From: Coriaria nepalensis
Lineage: Eukaryota > Streptophyta > Magnoliopsida > Cucurbitales > Coriariaceae
Direction: 5' to 3'
DNA length: 64,000 bases
NCBI GenBank assembly: GCA_027186245.1
Contig: CP114481.1
Span: 39,029,501 to 39,093,500, forward strand
A program made the translations under genes and the position numbers. The notes under the pieces are model-generated. The model saw only the letters and a list, made by a program, of their open reading frames with translations, was not told where the DNA came from and searched no databases. The first letter of the stretch is position 1. Each line of letters begins with the position of its first letter. Of this stretch, positions 24,911-38,659 are shown piece by piece.

Positions 24911-26344
24911 GTGCATAACTTGCAAATGATCATTGCAAGGAAAGTGTGCATTCGTTAACCTTAAAATCATTTCAATGAGTCATTTCAAGTCAATAACTTA
25001 TTTCAAAGCAAGTCGAACGAATTCAATTTTTGCAGTACAAACAGAAGTTTTGTGCATAACTTGCAAATGATCATTGCAAGGAAAGTGTGCATTCGTTTAA
25101 CTTAAAATCATTTCAATGAGTCATTTTAAGTCAATGACTTATTTCAAAGCAAGTCGAAGGAATTCTATTTTTTCACTACAAACACAAGTTTTTTGCATAA
25201 CTTGCAAATGATCAATGCAAGGAAAGTGTGCATTCGTTTAACCTTTAAATCATTCAATGAGTCATTTCAAGTCAATAACTTATTTCAAAGCAAGTCGAAC
25301 GAATTCAATTTTTGCGCTACAAACACAAGTTTTGTGCATAACTTGCAAGTGATCAATGCAAGGAAAGTGTGCACTCGTTTAACCTTCAAATCATTTCAAT
25401 GAGTCATTTCAAGTCAATAACTTATTTCAAAGCAAGTCGAACAAATTCAATTTTTGCAGTACAAACACAAGTTTTGTGCATAACTTCCAAATGATCATTG
25501 CAAGGAAAATGTGCATTCGTTTAACCTTAAAATCATTTCAATGAGTCATTCCAAGTCAATAACTTATTTCAAAGCAAGTCGAACGAATTCTATTTTTTCA
25601 CTACAAACAGAAGTTTTTGCTTAACTTGCAAATTATCAATGCAAGGAAAGTGTGCATTCGTTTAACCTTTAAATCATTCAATGAGTCATTTCAAGTCAAT
25701 AACTTATTTCAAAGCAAGTCGAACGAATTCAATTTTTGCGCTACAAACACAAGTTTTGTGCATAACTTGCAAGTGATCAATGCAAGGAAAGTGTGCACTC
25801 GTTTAACCTTCAAATCATTTCAATGAGTCATTTCAAGTCAATAACTTATTTCAAAGCAAGTCGAACAAATTCAATTTTTGCAGTACAAACAGAAGTTTTG
25901 TGCATAACTTGCAAACGATCAATGCAAGGAAAGTGTGCATTCGTTTAACTTAAAATCATTTCAATGAGTCATTTCAAATCAATAATTTATTTCAAAGCAA
26001 GTCGAACGGATTCAATTTTTGCACAAGAAACACAAGTTTTGTGCATAACTTGCAAATGATCATTGCAAGGAAAGTGTGCACTCGTTTAACCTTCAAATCA
26101 TTTCAATGAGTCATTTCGAGTTAATAACTTATTTCAAAGCAAGTCGAACGAATTCAACTTTTGCACTACAAACACAAGTTTTGTGCATAACTTTCAAATG
26201 ATCATTGCAAGGAAAGTGTGCATTCGTTTAACCTTAAAATAATTTCAATGAGTCATTTCAAGTCAATAACTTATTTCAAAGCAAGTCGAACGAATTCTAT
26301 TTTTTCAGTACAAACAGAAGTTTTTTGCTTAACTTGCAAATGAT

Positions 26345-27490
26345 CAATGCAAGGAAAGTGTGCATTCGTTTAACCTTAAAATCATTTCAATGAGTCATTT
26401 CAAGTCAATAACTTATTTCAAAGCAAGTCGAACGAATTCTATTTTTTCAGTACAAACAGAAGTTTTTTGCTTAACTTGCAAATGATCAATGCAAGGAAAG
26501 TGTGCATTCGTTTAACCGTTAAATCATTCAATGAGTCATTTCAAGTCAATAACTTATTTCAAAGCAAGTCGAACGAATTCTATTTTTGCACTACACACAC
26601 AAGTTTTGTGCATAACTTGCAAATGATCAATGCAAGGAAAGTGTGCATTCGTTTAACTTAAAATCATTTCAATGAGTCATTTCAAGTCAATGCCTTATTT
26701 CAAAGCAAGTGGAACGAATTCTATTTTTTCACTACAAACACAAGTTTTGTGCATAACTTGCAAATGATCATTGCAAGGAAAGTGTGCATTCGTTTAACCA
26801 TAAAATCATTTCAATGTGTCATTTCAAGTAAATAATTTATTTCAAAGCAAGTCGAACGGATTCAATTTTTGCACTACAAACACAAGTTTTGTGCATAACT
26901 TGCAAATGATCAATGCAAGGAAAGTGTGCACTCGTTTAACCTTCAAATCATTTCAATGAGTCATTTCGAGTTAATAACTTATTTCAAAGCAAGTCGAACG
27001 AATTCAACTTTTGCACTACAAACACAAGTTTTGTGCATAACTTTCAAATGATCATTGCAAGGAAAGTGTGCATTCGTTTAACCTTAAAATAATTTCAATG
27101 AGTCATTTCAAGTCAATAACTTATTTCAAAGCAAGTCGAACGAATTCTATTTTTGCACTACAAACACAAGTTTTGTGCATAACTTGCAAGTGATCAATGC
27201 AAGGAAAGTGTGCATTCGTTTAACCTTAAAATCATTTCAATCTGTCATTTCAAGTCAATAACTTATTTCAAAGCAAGTCGAACGAATTCTATTTTTGCAC
27301 TACAAACACAAGTTTTGTGCATAACTTGCAAATGATCAATGCAAGGAAAGTGTGCATTCGTTTAACTTAAAATCATTTCAATGAGTCATTTCAAGTCAAT
27401 GACTTATTTCAAGGCAAGTTGAACGAATTCTATTTTTTCACTACAAACACAAGTTTTGTGCATAACTTGCAAATGATCAATGCAAGGAAA
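26345..27490 (+). repeat. 1.15 kb segmental copy, partner at 28,330-29,475 (offset 1,985)
   Basis: Both copies carry TTTTTCAGTACAAAC, CCGTTAAATCATTC, CACTACACACACAAG, GTCAATGCCTTATTTC, AAGTGGAACG, CAATGTGTCATTTC and GTCATTTCGAGTTAATAAC in the same order. The offset is 14 monomers. CACTACACACAC is shared by these two copies but not by the related one at 18.4 kb, which reads CACTACAAACAC. The pair is therefore younger than the 10,060 bp duplication that also covers this segment. Confidence 0.85.
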
Positions 27491-30400
27491 GTGTGCATTC
27501 GTTTAACCTTAAAATAATTTCAATGAGTCATTTCAAGTCAATAACTTATTTCAAAGCAAGTCGAACGAATTCTATTTTTGCACTACAAACACAAGTTTTG
27601 TGCATAACTTGCAAATGATCATTGCAAGGAAAGTGTGCATTCGTTTAACCTTAAAATCATTTCAATGACTCATTTCAAGTCAATAAGATATTTCAAAGCA
27701 AGTCGAACGAATTCAATTTTTGCACTACAAACACAAGTTTTGTGCATAACTTGCAAATGATCAATGCAAGGAAAGTGTGCACTCGTTTAACCTTCAAATC
27801 ATTTCAATGAGTAATTTCAAGTTAATAACTTATTTCAAAGCAAGTCGAACGAATTCAATTTTTGCACTACAAACACAAGTTTTGTGCATAACTTTCAAAT
27901 GATCATTGCAAGGAAAGTGTGCATTCGTTTAACCTTAAAATAATTTCAATGAGTCATTTCAAGTCAATAACTTATTTCAAAGCAAGTCGAACGAATTCTA
28001 TTTTTGCACTACAAACACAAGTTTTGTGCATAACTTGCAAGTGATCAATGCAAGGAAAGTGTGCATTCGTTTAACCTTAAAATCATTTCAATGAGTCATT
28101 TCAAGTCAATCACTTATTTCAAAGCAAGTCGAACGAATTCAATTTTTGCACTACAAACACAAGTTTTGTGCATAACTTGCAAATGATCAATGCAAGGAAA
28201 GTGTGCATTCGTTTAACCGTTAAATCATTTCAATGAGTCATTTCAAGTCAATAACTTATTTCAAAGCAAGTCGAATGAATTCAATTTTTGCACTACAAAC
28301 ACAAGTTTTGTGCATAACTTCCAAATGATCATTGCAAGGATAGTGTGCATTCGTTTAACCTTAAAATCATTTCAATGAGTCATTTCAAGTCAATAACTTA
28401 TTTCAAAGCAAGTCGAACGAATTCTATTTTTTCAGTACAAACAGAAGTTTTTTGCTTAACTTGCAAATGATCAATGCAAGGAAAGTGTGCATTCGTTTAA
28501 CCGTTAAATCATTCAATGAGTCATTTCAAGTCAATAACTTATTTCAAAGCAAGTCGAACGAATTCTATTTTTGCACTACACACACAAGTTTTGTGCATAA
28601 CTTGCAAATGATCAATGCAAGGAAAGTGTGCATTCGTTTAACTTAAAATCATTTCAATGAGTCATTTCAAGTCAATGCCTTATTTCAAAGCAAGTGGAAC
28701 GAATTCTATTTTTTCACTACAAACACAAGTTTTGTGCATAACTTGCAAATGATCATTGCAAGGAAAGTGTGCATTCGTTTAACCATAAAATCATTTCAAT
28801 GTGTCATTTCAAGTAAATAATTTATTTCAAAGCAAGTCGAACGGATTCAATTTTTGCACTACAAACACAAGTTTTGTGCATAACTTGCAAATGATCAATG
28901 CAAGGAAAGTGTGCACTCGTTTAACCTTCAAATCATTTCAATGAGTCATTTCGAGTTAATAACTTATTTCAAAGCAAGTCGAACGAATTCAACTTTTGCA
29001 CTACAAACACAAGTTTTGTGCATAACTTTCAAATGATCATTGCAAGGAAAGTGTGCATTCGTTTAACCTTAAAATAATTTCAATGAGTCATTTCAAGTCA
29101 ATAACTTATTTCAAAGCAAGTCGAACGAATTCTATTTTTGCACTACAAACACAAGTTTTGTGCATAACTTGCAAGTGATCAATGCAAGGAAAGTGTGCAT
29201 TCGTTTAACCTTAAAATCATTTCAATCTGTCATTTCAAGTCAATAACTTATTTCAAAGCAAGTCGAACGAATTCTATTTTTGCACTACAAACACAAGTTT
29301 TGTGCATAACTTGCAAATGATCAATGCAAGGAAAGTGTGCATTCGTTTAACTTAAAATCATTTCAATGAGTCATTTCAAGTCAATGACTTATTTCAAGGC
29401 AAGTTGAACGAATTCTATTTTTTCACTACAAACACAAGTTTTGTGCATAACTTGCAAATGATCAATGCAAGGAAAGTGTGCACTCGTTTAACCTTAAAAT
29501 CATTTCAATGAGTCATTTCAAGTCAATAACTTATTTTGAAAGCAAGTCGAACGAATTCTATTTTTGCACTACAGACACAAGTTTTGTGCATAACTTGCAA
29601 GTGATCAATGCAAGGAAAGTGTGCATTCGTTTGACCTTAAAATCATTTCAATGAGTCATTCCAAGTCAATAACTTATTTCAGAGCAAGTCGAACGAATTC
29701 TATTTTTTCACTACGAACAGAAGTTTTTTGCATAACTTGCAAATGATCAATGCAAGGAAAGTGTGCATTCGTTTAACCTTTAAATCATTTCAATGAGTCA
29801 TTTCAAGTCAATAACTTATTTCAAAGCAAGTCGAACGAATTCTATTTTTTCACTACAAACAGAAGTTTTTTGCATAACTTGCAAATGATCAATGCAAGGA
29901 AAGTGTGCATTCGTTTAACCTTAAAATTATTTCAATGAGTCATTTCAAGTCAATAACTTATTTCAAAGCAAGTCGAACGAATTCAATTTTTGCGCTACAA
30001 ACACAAGTTTTGTGCATAACTTGCAAGTGATCAATGCAAGGAAAGTGTGCATTCGTTTAACCTTAAAATCATTTCAATGAGTCATTTCAAGTCAATAACT
30101 TATTTCAAAGCAAGTCGAACGAATTCTATTTTTGCACTACAAACACAAGTTTTGTGCATAACTTGCAAATGATCAATGCAAGGAAAGTGTGCACTCGTTT
30201 AACCTTAAAATCATTTCAATGAGTCATTTCAAGTCAATGACTTATTTCAAGGCAAGTTGAACGAATTCTATTTTTTCACTACAAACACAAGTTTTGTGCA
30301 TAACTTGCAAATGATCATTGCAAGGAAAGTGTGCACTCGTTTAACCTTCAAATCATTTCAATGACTCATTTCAAGTCAATAAGTTATTTCAAAGCAAGTC

Positions 30401-31199
30401 GAACGAATTCAATTTTTGCACTACAAACACAAGTTTTGTGCATAACTTGCAAATGATCAATGCAAGGAAAGTGTGCATTCGTTTAACTTAAAATCATTTC
30501 AATGAGTCATTTCAAGTTAATAACTTATTTCAAAGCAAGTCGAACGAATTCAATTTTTGCACTACAGCCACAAGTTTTGTGCATAACTTCCAAATGATCA
30601 TTGCAAGGAAAGTGTGCATTCGTTTAACCTAAAAATCATTTCAATGAGTCATTTCAAGTCAATAACTTATTTCAAAGCAAGTCGAACGAATTCTATTTTT
30701 GCACTACAAACACAAGTTTTGTGCATAACTTGCAAATGATCAATGCAAGGAAAGTGTGCATTCGTTTAACTTAAAATCATTTCAATGAGTCATTTCAAGT
30801 CAATAAGTTATTTCTAACCAAGTCGAACGAATTCAATTTTTGCACTACAAACACAAGTTTTGTGCATAACTTCCAAATGATCGTTGCAAGGAAAGTGTGC
30901 ATTCGTTTAACCTAAAAATCATTTCAATGAGTCATTTCAAGTCAATAACTTATTTCAAAGCAAGTCGAACGAATTGTATTTTTGCACTACAAACACAAGT
31001 TTTGTGCATAACTTGCAAATGATCATTGCAAGGAAAGTGTGCACTCGTTTAACCTTCAAATCATTTCAATGAGTCATTTCAAGTTAATAACTTATTTCAA
31101 TGCAAGTCGAAGGAATTCAATTTTTGCACTACAAACACAAGTTTTGTGCATAACTTGCAAATCATCATTGCAAGGAAAGTGTGCATTCGTTTAACATTA

Positions 31200-34100
31200 A
31201 AATCATTTCAATGAGTCATTTCAAGTCAATAACTTATTTCAAAGCAAGTCGAACGAATTCAATTTTTGCACTACAAACACAAGTTTTGTGCATAACTTCC
31301 AAATGATCGTTGCAAGGAAAGTGTGCATTCCTTTAACCTAAAAATCATTTCAATGAGTCATTTCAAGTCAATAACTTATTTCAAAGCAAGTCGAACGAAT
31401 TCTATTTTTGCACTACAAACACAAGTTTTGTGCATAATTTGCAAATGATCAATGCAAGGAAAGTGTGCATTCGTTTAACTTAAAATCATTTCAATGAGTC
31501 ATTTCAAGTCAATAACTTATTTCAAAGCAAGTCGAACGAATTCAATTTTTGCACTACAAACACAAGTTTTTTGCATAACTTGCAAATGATCAATGCAAGG
31601 AAAGTGTGTATTCGTTTTACCTAAAAATCATTTCAATGAGTCATTTCAAGTCAATAACTTATTTCAAAGCAAGTCGAACGAATTCTATTTTTGCACTACA
31701 ATCACAAGTTTTGTGCATAACTTGCAAATGATCAATGCAAGGAAAGTGTGCATTCGTTTAACCTTTAAATCATTTCAATGAGTCATTTCAAGTCAATAAC
31801 TTATTTCAAAGCAAGTCGAACGAATTCTATTTTTGCACTACAAACACAAGTTTTGTGCATAACTTGCAAATGATCAATGCAAGGAAAGTGTGCATTCGTT
31901 TAACCTTAAAATCATTTCAATGAGTCATTTCAAGTCAATAACTTATTTCAAAGCAAGTCGAACGAATTCTATTTTTTCACTACAAACAGAAGTTTTTTGC
32001 TTAACTTGCAAATGATCAATGCAAGGAAAGTGTGCATTCGTTTAACTTAAAATCGTTTCAATGAGTCATTTCAAGTCAATGACTTATTTCAAAGCAAGTT
32101 GAACGAATTCTATTTTTGCACTACAAACACAAGTTTTGTGCATAACTTGCAAATGATCAATGCAAGGAAAGTGTGCATTCGTTTAACTTAAAATCATTTC
32201 AATGAGTCATTTCAAGTCAATAACTTATTTCAAAGCAAGTCGAACGAATTCAATTTTTGCACTACAAACACAAGTTTTGTGCATAACTTCCAAATGATGG
32301 TTGCAAGGAAAGTGTGCATTCGTTTAACCTAAAAATCATTTCAATGAGTCATTTCAAGTCAATAACTTATTTCAAAGCAAGTCGAACGAATTCTATTTTT
32401 GCACTACAAACACAAGTTTTGTGCATAACTTGCAAATGATCAATGCAAGGAAAGTGTGCATTCGTTTAACTTAAAATCATTTCAATGAGTCATTTCAAGT
32501 CAATAACTTATTTCAAAGCAAGTCGAACGAATTCAATTTTTGCACTACAAACACAAGTTTTGTGCATAACTTGCAAATGATCAATGCAAGGAAAGTGTGC
32601 ATTCGTTTAACCTTAAAATCATTTCAATGAGTCATTTCAAGTCAATAACTTATTTCAAAGCAAGTCAAACGAATTCTATTTTTGCACTACAAACACAAGT
32701 TTTGTGCATAACTTCCAAATGATCATTGCAAAGAAAGTGTGCATTCGTTTAACTTAAAATCATTTCAATGAGTCATTTCAAGTCAATAAGTTATTTCAAA
32801 GCAAGTCGAACGAATTCTATTTTTGTACTACAAACACAAGTTTTGTGCATAACTTGCAAATGATCAATGCAAGGAAAGTGTGCATTCGTCTAACCTTAAA
32901 ATCATTTCAATGAGTCATTTCAAGTCAATAACTTATTTCAAAGCAAGTCGAACGAATTCTATTTTTTCACTACAAACAGAAGTTTTTTGCTTAACTTGCA
33001 AATGATCAATGCAAGGAAAGTGTGCATTCGTTTAACTTAAAATCGTTTCAATGAGTCATTTCAAGTCAATGACTTATTTCAAAGCAAGTGGAACGAATTC
33101 TATTTTTGCACTACAAACACAAGTTTTGTGCATAACTTGCAAATGATCAATGCAAGGAAAGTGTGCATTCGTTTAACTTAAAATCATTTCAATGAGTCAT
33201 TTCAAGTCAATAACTTATTTCAAAGCAAGTCGAACGAATTCAATTTTTGCACTACAAACACAAGTTTTGTGCATAACTTCCAAATGATGGTTGCAAGGAA
33301 AGTGTGCATTCGTTTAACCTAAAAATCATTTCAATGAGTCATTTCAAGTCAATAACTTATTTCAAAGCAAGTCGAACGAATTCTATTTTTGCACTACAAA
33401 CACAAGTTTTGTGCATAACTTGCAAATGATCAATGCAAGGAAAGTGTGCATTCGTTTAACTTAAAATCATTTCAATGAGTCATTTCAAGTCAATAACTTA
33501 CTTCAAAGCAAGTCGAACGAATTCAATTTTTGCACTACAAACACAAGTTTTGTGCATAACTTGCAAATGATCAATGCAAGGAAAGTGTGCATTCGTTTAA
33601 CCTTAAAATCATTTCAATGAGTCATTTCAAGTCAATAACTTATTTCAAAGCAAGTCAAACGAATTCTATTTTTGCACTACAAACACAAGTTTTGTGCATA
33701 ACTTCCAAATGATCATTGCAAAGAAAGTGTGCATTCGTTTAACTTAAAATCATTTCAATGAGTCATTTCAAGTCAATAAGTTATTTCAAAGCAAGTCGAA
33801 CGAATTCTATTTTTGCACTACAAACACAAGTTTTGTGCATAACTTGCAAATGATCAATGCAAGGAAAGTGTGCATTCGTTTAACCTTAAAATCATTTCAA
33901 TGAGTCATTTCAAGTCAATAACTTATTTCAAAGCAAGTCGAACGAATTCTATTTTTTCACTACAAACAGAAGTTTTTTGCTTAACTTGCAAATGATCAAT
34001 GCAAGGAAAGTGTGCATTCGTTTAACTTAAAATCATTTCAATGAGTCATTTCAAGTCAATGACTTATTTCAAAGCAAGTTGAACGAATTCTATTTTTGCA

Positions 34101-34380
34101 CTACAAACACAAGTTTTGTGCATAACTTGCAAATGATCAATGCAAGGAAAGTGTGCATTCGTTTAACTTAAAATCATTTCAATGAGTCATTTCAAGTCAA
34201 TAACTTATTTCAAAGCAAGTCGAACGAATTCAATTTTTGCACTACAAACACAAGTTTTGTGCATAACTTCCAAATGATCGTTGCAAGGAAAATGTGCATT
34301 CGTTTAACCTAAAAATCATTTCAATGAGTCATTTCAAGTCAATAACTTATTTCAAAGCAAGTCGAACGAATTCTATTTTT
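31200..34380 (+). repeat. 990 bp heptamer HOR, about three copies
   Basis: TACAAACAGAAG followed by TTTTTTGCTTAAC recurs at 31,981, 32,971 and 33,961, a constant 990 bp. AAAATCGTTTC occurs at 32,051 and 33,041, and CAAATGATGGTTGC at about 32,290 and 33,280. From about 31,900 to 34,280 the copies are nearly identical. The stretch from about 31,200 to 31,900 keeps the register with more differences. The register ends near 34,380, where TTTTTTAACTACAAAC replaces TTTTTGCACTAC. Confidence 0.9.
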
Positions 34381-34879
34381 TAACTACAAACAGAAGTTTT
34401 TTGCTTAACTTGCAAATGATCAATGCAAGGAAAGTGTGCATTCGTTTAACTTAAAATCATTTCAATGAGTCATTTTTAAGTCAATAACTTATTTCAAAGC
34501 AAGTCGAATGAATTCAATTTTTGCACTACAAACACAAGTTTTGTGCATAACTTGCAAATCATCATTGCGAGGAAAGTGTGCATTCGTTTAACCTTAAAAT
34601 CATTTCAATGAGTCATTTCAAGTCAATAACTTATTTCAAAGCAAGTCGAACGAATTCAATTTTTGCACTACAAACACAAGTTTTGTGCATAACTTCCAAA
34701 TGATCGTTGCAAGGAAAGTGTGCATTCGTTTAACCTAAAAATCATTTCAATGAGTCATTTCAAGTCAATAACTTATTTCAAAGCAAGTCGAACGAATTCT
34801 ATTTTTGCACTACAAACACAAGTTTTGTGCATAACTTGCAAATGATCAATGCAAGGAAAGTGTGCATTCGTTTAACTTA

Positions 34880-37800
34880 AAATCATTTCAATGAGTCATT
34901 TCAAGTCAATAACTTATTTCAAAGCAAGTCGAACGAATTCAATTTTTGCACTACAAACACAAGTTTTGTGCATAACTTGCAAATGATCAATGCAAGGAAA
35001 GTGTGCATTCGTTTAACCTAAAAATCATTTCAATGAGTCATTTCAAGTCAATAACTTATTTCAAAGCAAGTCGAACGAATTCTATTTTTGCACTACAAAC
35101 ACAAGTTTTGTGCATAACTTGCAAATGATCAATGCAAGGAAAGTGTGCATTCGTTTAACCTTTAAATCATTTCAATGAGTCATTTCAAGTCAATAACTTA
35201 TTTCAAAGCAAGTCGAACGAATTCTATTTTTGCACTACAAACACAAGTTTTGTGCATAACTTGCAAATGATCAATGCAAGGAAAGTGTGCATTCGTTTAA
35301 CCTTAAAATCATTTCAATGAGTCATTTCAAGTCAATAACTTATTTCAAAGCAAGTCGAACGAATTCTATTTTTTCACTACAAACAGAAGTTTTTTGCTTA
35401 ACTTGCAAATGATCAATGCAAGGAAAGTGTGCATTCGTTTAACTTAAAATCATTTCAATGAGTCATTTCAAGTCAATGACTTATTTCAAAGCAAGTTGAA
35501 CGAATTCTATTTTTGCACCACAAACACAAGTTTTGTGCATAACTTCCAAATGATCGTTGCAAGGAAAGTGTGCATTCGTTTAACCTAAAAATCATTTCAA
35601 TGAGTCATTTCAAGTCAATAACTTATTTCAAAGCAAGTCGAACGAATTCTATTTTTGCACTACAAACACAAGTTTTGTGCATAACTTGCAAATGATCAAT
35701 GCAAGGAAAGTGTGCATTCGTTTAACTTAAAATCATTTCAATGAGTCATTTCAAGTCAATAACTTATTTCAAAGCAAGTCGAAAGAATTCAATTTTTGCA
35801 CTACAAACACAAGTTTTGTGCATAACTTCCAAATGATCGTTGCAAGGAAAGTGTGCATTCGTTTAACCTAAAAATCATTTCAATGAGTCATTTCAAGTCA
35901 ATAACTTATTTCAAAGCAAGTCGAACGAATTCTATTTTTTCACTACAAACACAAGTTTTTTGCTTAACTTGCAAATGATCAATGCAAGGAAAGTGTGCAT
36001 TCGTTTAACTTAAAATCATTTCAATGAGTCATTTCAAGTCAATAAGTTATTTCTAACCAAGTCGAACGAATTCAATTTTTGCACTACAAACACAAGTTTT
36101 GTGCATAACTTGCAAATCATCATTGCAAGGAAAGTGTGCATTCGTTTAACCTTAAAATCATTTCAATGAGTCTTTTCAAGTCAATAAGTTATTTCAAAGC
36201 AAGTCGAACGAATTGTATTTTTGTAGTACAAATAGAAGTTTTTTGCTTAACTTGCAAATGATCAATGCAAGGAAAGTGTGCATTCGTTTAACTTAAAATC
36301 ATTTCAATGAGTCATTTCAAGTCAATAAGTTATTTCTAACCAAGTCGAACGAATTCAATTTTTGCACTACAAACACAAGTTTTGTGCAAAACTTGCAAAT
36401 CATCATTGCGTGGAAAGTGTGCATTCGCTTAACCTTAAAATCATTTCAATGAGTCTTTTCAAGTCAATAAGTTATTTCAAAGCAAGTTGAACGAATTCTA
36501 TTTTTGCACTCCAAACACAAGTTTTGTGCATAACTTGCAAATGGTCAATGCAAGGAAAGTGTGCATTCGTTTAACTTAAAATCATTTCAATGAGTCATTT
36601 CAAGTCAATAAGTTATTTCTAACCAAGTCGAACGAATTCAATTTTTGCACTACAAACACAAGTTTTGTGCATAACTTCCAAATGATCGTTGCAAGGAAAG
36701 TGTGCATTCGTTTAACCTAAAAATCATTTCAATGAGTCATTTCAAGTCAATAACTTATTTCAAAGCAAGTCGAACGAATTCAATTTTTGCACTACAAACA
36801 CAAGTTTTGTGCATAACTTGCAAATGATCAATGCAAGGAAAGTGTGCATTCGTTTAACCTAAAAATCATTTCAATGAGTCATTTCAAGTCAATAACTTAT
36901 TTCAAAGCAAGTCGAACGAATTCTATTTTTGCACTACAAACACAAGTTTTGTGCATAACTTGCAAATGATCAATGCAAGGAAAGTGTGCATTCGTTTAAC
37001 CTTTAAATCATTTCAATGAGTCATTTCAAGTCAATAACTTATTTCAAAGCAAGTCGAACGAATTCTATTTTTGCACTACAAACACAAGTTTTGTGCATAA
37101 CTTGCAAATGATCAATGCAAGGAAAGTGTGCATTCGTTTAACCTTAAAATCATTTCAATGAGTCATTTCAAGTCAATAACTTATTTCAAAGCAAGTCGAA
37201 CGAATTCTATTTTTTCACTACAAACAGAAGTTTTTTGCTTAACTTGCAAATGATCAATGCAAGGAAAGTGTGCATTCGTTTAACTTAAAATCATTTCAAT
37301 GAGTCATTTCAAGTCAATGACTTATTTCAAAGCAAGTTGAACGAATTCTATTTTTGCACCACAAACACAAGTTTTGTGCATAACTTCCAAATGATCGTTG
37401 CAAGGAAAGTGTGCATTCGTTTAACCTAAAAATCATTTCAATGAGTCATTTCAAGTCAATAACTTATTTCAAAGCAAGTCGAACGAATTCTATTTTTGCA
37501 CTACAAACACAAGTTTTGTGCATAACTTGCAAATGATCAATGCAAGGAAAGTGTGCATTCGTTTAACTTAAAATCATTTCAATGAGTCATTTCAAGTCAA
37601 TAACTTATTTCAAAGCAAGTCGAAAGAATTCAATTTTTGCACTACAAACACAAGTTTTGTGCATAACTTCCAAATGATCGTTGCAAGGAAAGTGTGCATT
37701 CGTTTAACCTAAAAATCATTTCAATGAGTCATTTCAAGTCAATAACTTATTTCAAAGCAAGTCGAACGAATTCTATTTTTTCACTACAAACACAAGTTTT

Positions 37801-38561
37801 TTGCTTAACTTGCAAATGATCAATGCAAGGAAAGTGTGCATTCGTTTAACTTAAAATCATTTCAATGAGTCATTTCAAGTCAATAAGTTATTTCTAACCA
37901 AGTCGAACGAATTCAATTTTTGCACTACAAACACAAGTTTTGTGCATAACTTGCAAATCATCATTGCAAGGAAAGTGTGCATTCGTTTAACCTTAAAATC
38001 ATTTCAATGAGTCTTTTCAAGTCAATAAGTTATTTCAAAGCAAGTCGAACGAATTGTATTTTTGTAGTACAAATAGAAGTTTTTTGCTTAACTTGCAAAT
38101 GATCAATGCAAGGAAAGTGTGCATTCGTTTAACTTAAAATCATTTCAATGAGTCATTTCAAGTCAATAAGTTATTTCTAACCAAGTCGAACGAATTCAAT
38201 TTTTGCACTACAAACACAAGTTTTGTGCAAAACTTGCAAATCATCATTGCGTGGAAAGTGTGCATTCGCTTAACCTTAAAATCATTTCAATGAGTCTTTT
38301 CAAGTCAATAAGTTATTTCAAAGCAAGTTGAACGAATTCTATTTTTGCACTCCAAACACAAGTTTTGTGCATAACTTGCAAATGATCAATGCAAGGAAAG
38401 TGTGCATTCGTTTAACTTAAAATCATTTCAATGAGTCATTTCAAGTCAATAAGTTATTTCTAACCAAGTCGAACGAATTCAATTTTTGCACTACAAACAC
38501 AAGTTTTGTGCATAACTTCCAAATGATCGTTGCAAGGAAAGTGTGCATTCGTTTAACCTAA
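34880..38561 (+). repeat. 1,841 bp (13-monomer) HOR, two tandem copies
   Basis: Copy 1 is about 34,880-36,720 and copy 2 about 36,721-38,561. Anchors at 1,841 bp spacing include GCACCACAAAC (35,516/37,357), TTGTAGTACAAATAG (36,222/38,063), GCGTGGAAAGTG and CATTCGCTTAACC. The two copies are almost identical; one difference seen is CAAATGGTCAATGC at about 36,540 against CAAATGATCAATGC in copy 2. The near-identity points to a recent event or to ongoing conversion. Confidence 0.92.
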
Positions 38562-38659
38562 AAATCATTTCAATGAGTCATTTCAAGTCAATAACTTATT
38601 TCAAAGCAAGTCGAATGAATTGTATTTTTGCACTACAAACACAAGTTTTTTGCATAACT

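Larger units (their letters stand above)
12781..30300. repeat. Domain B: satellite mosaic with TTTTAATG variant and overlapping segmental copies
   Basis: There is no gene here. The region is a mosaic of copied segments and not a single clean HOR. Its marker is ATCATTTTAATGAG (C to T in the usual TTTCAATG), frequent between about 13,490 and 23,420. Other shared blocks carry GTGAATAACTTATGTC (12,801, 15,631, 16,481, 20,877 and 23,851), AAAATGTGC, CATTCCAAG and CTTGCAAATTATC. The last of these opens short frames when combined with single-base deletions. From about 24,200 the domain grades into copies of the 17.4-19.6 kb segment. Confidence 0.65.

Noticed and set aside
34440..34500. CATTTTTAAGTC near 34,472 as a junction
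   Set aside because: It is a one-base T insertion with a substitution in CATTTCAAGTC. The monomer register continues normally on both sides.
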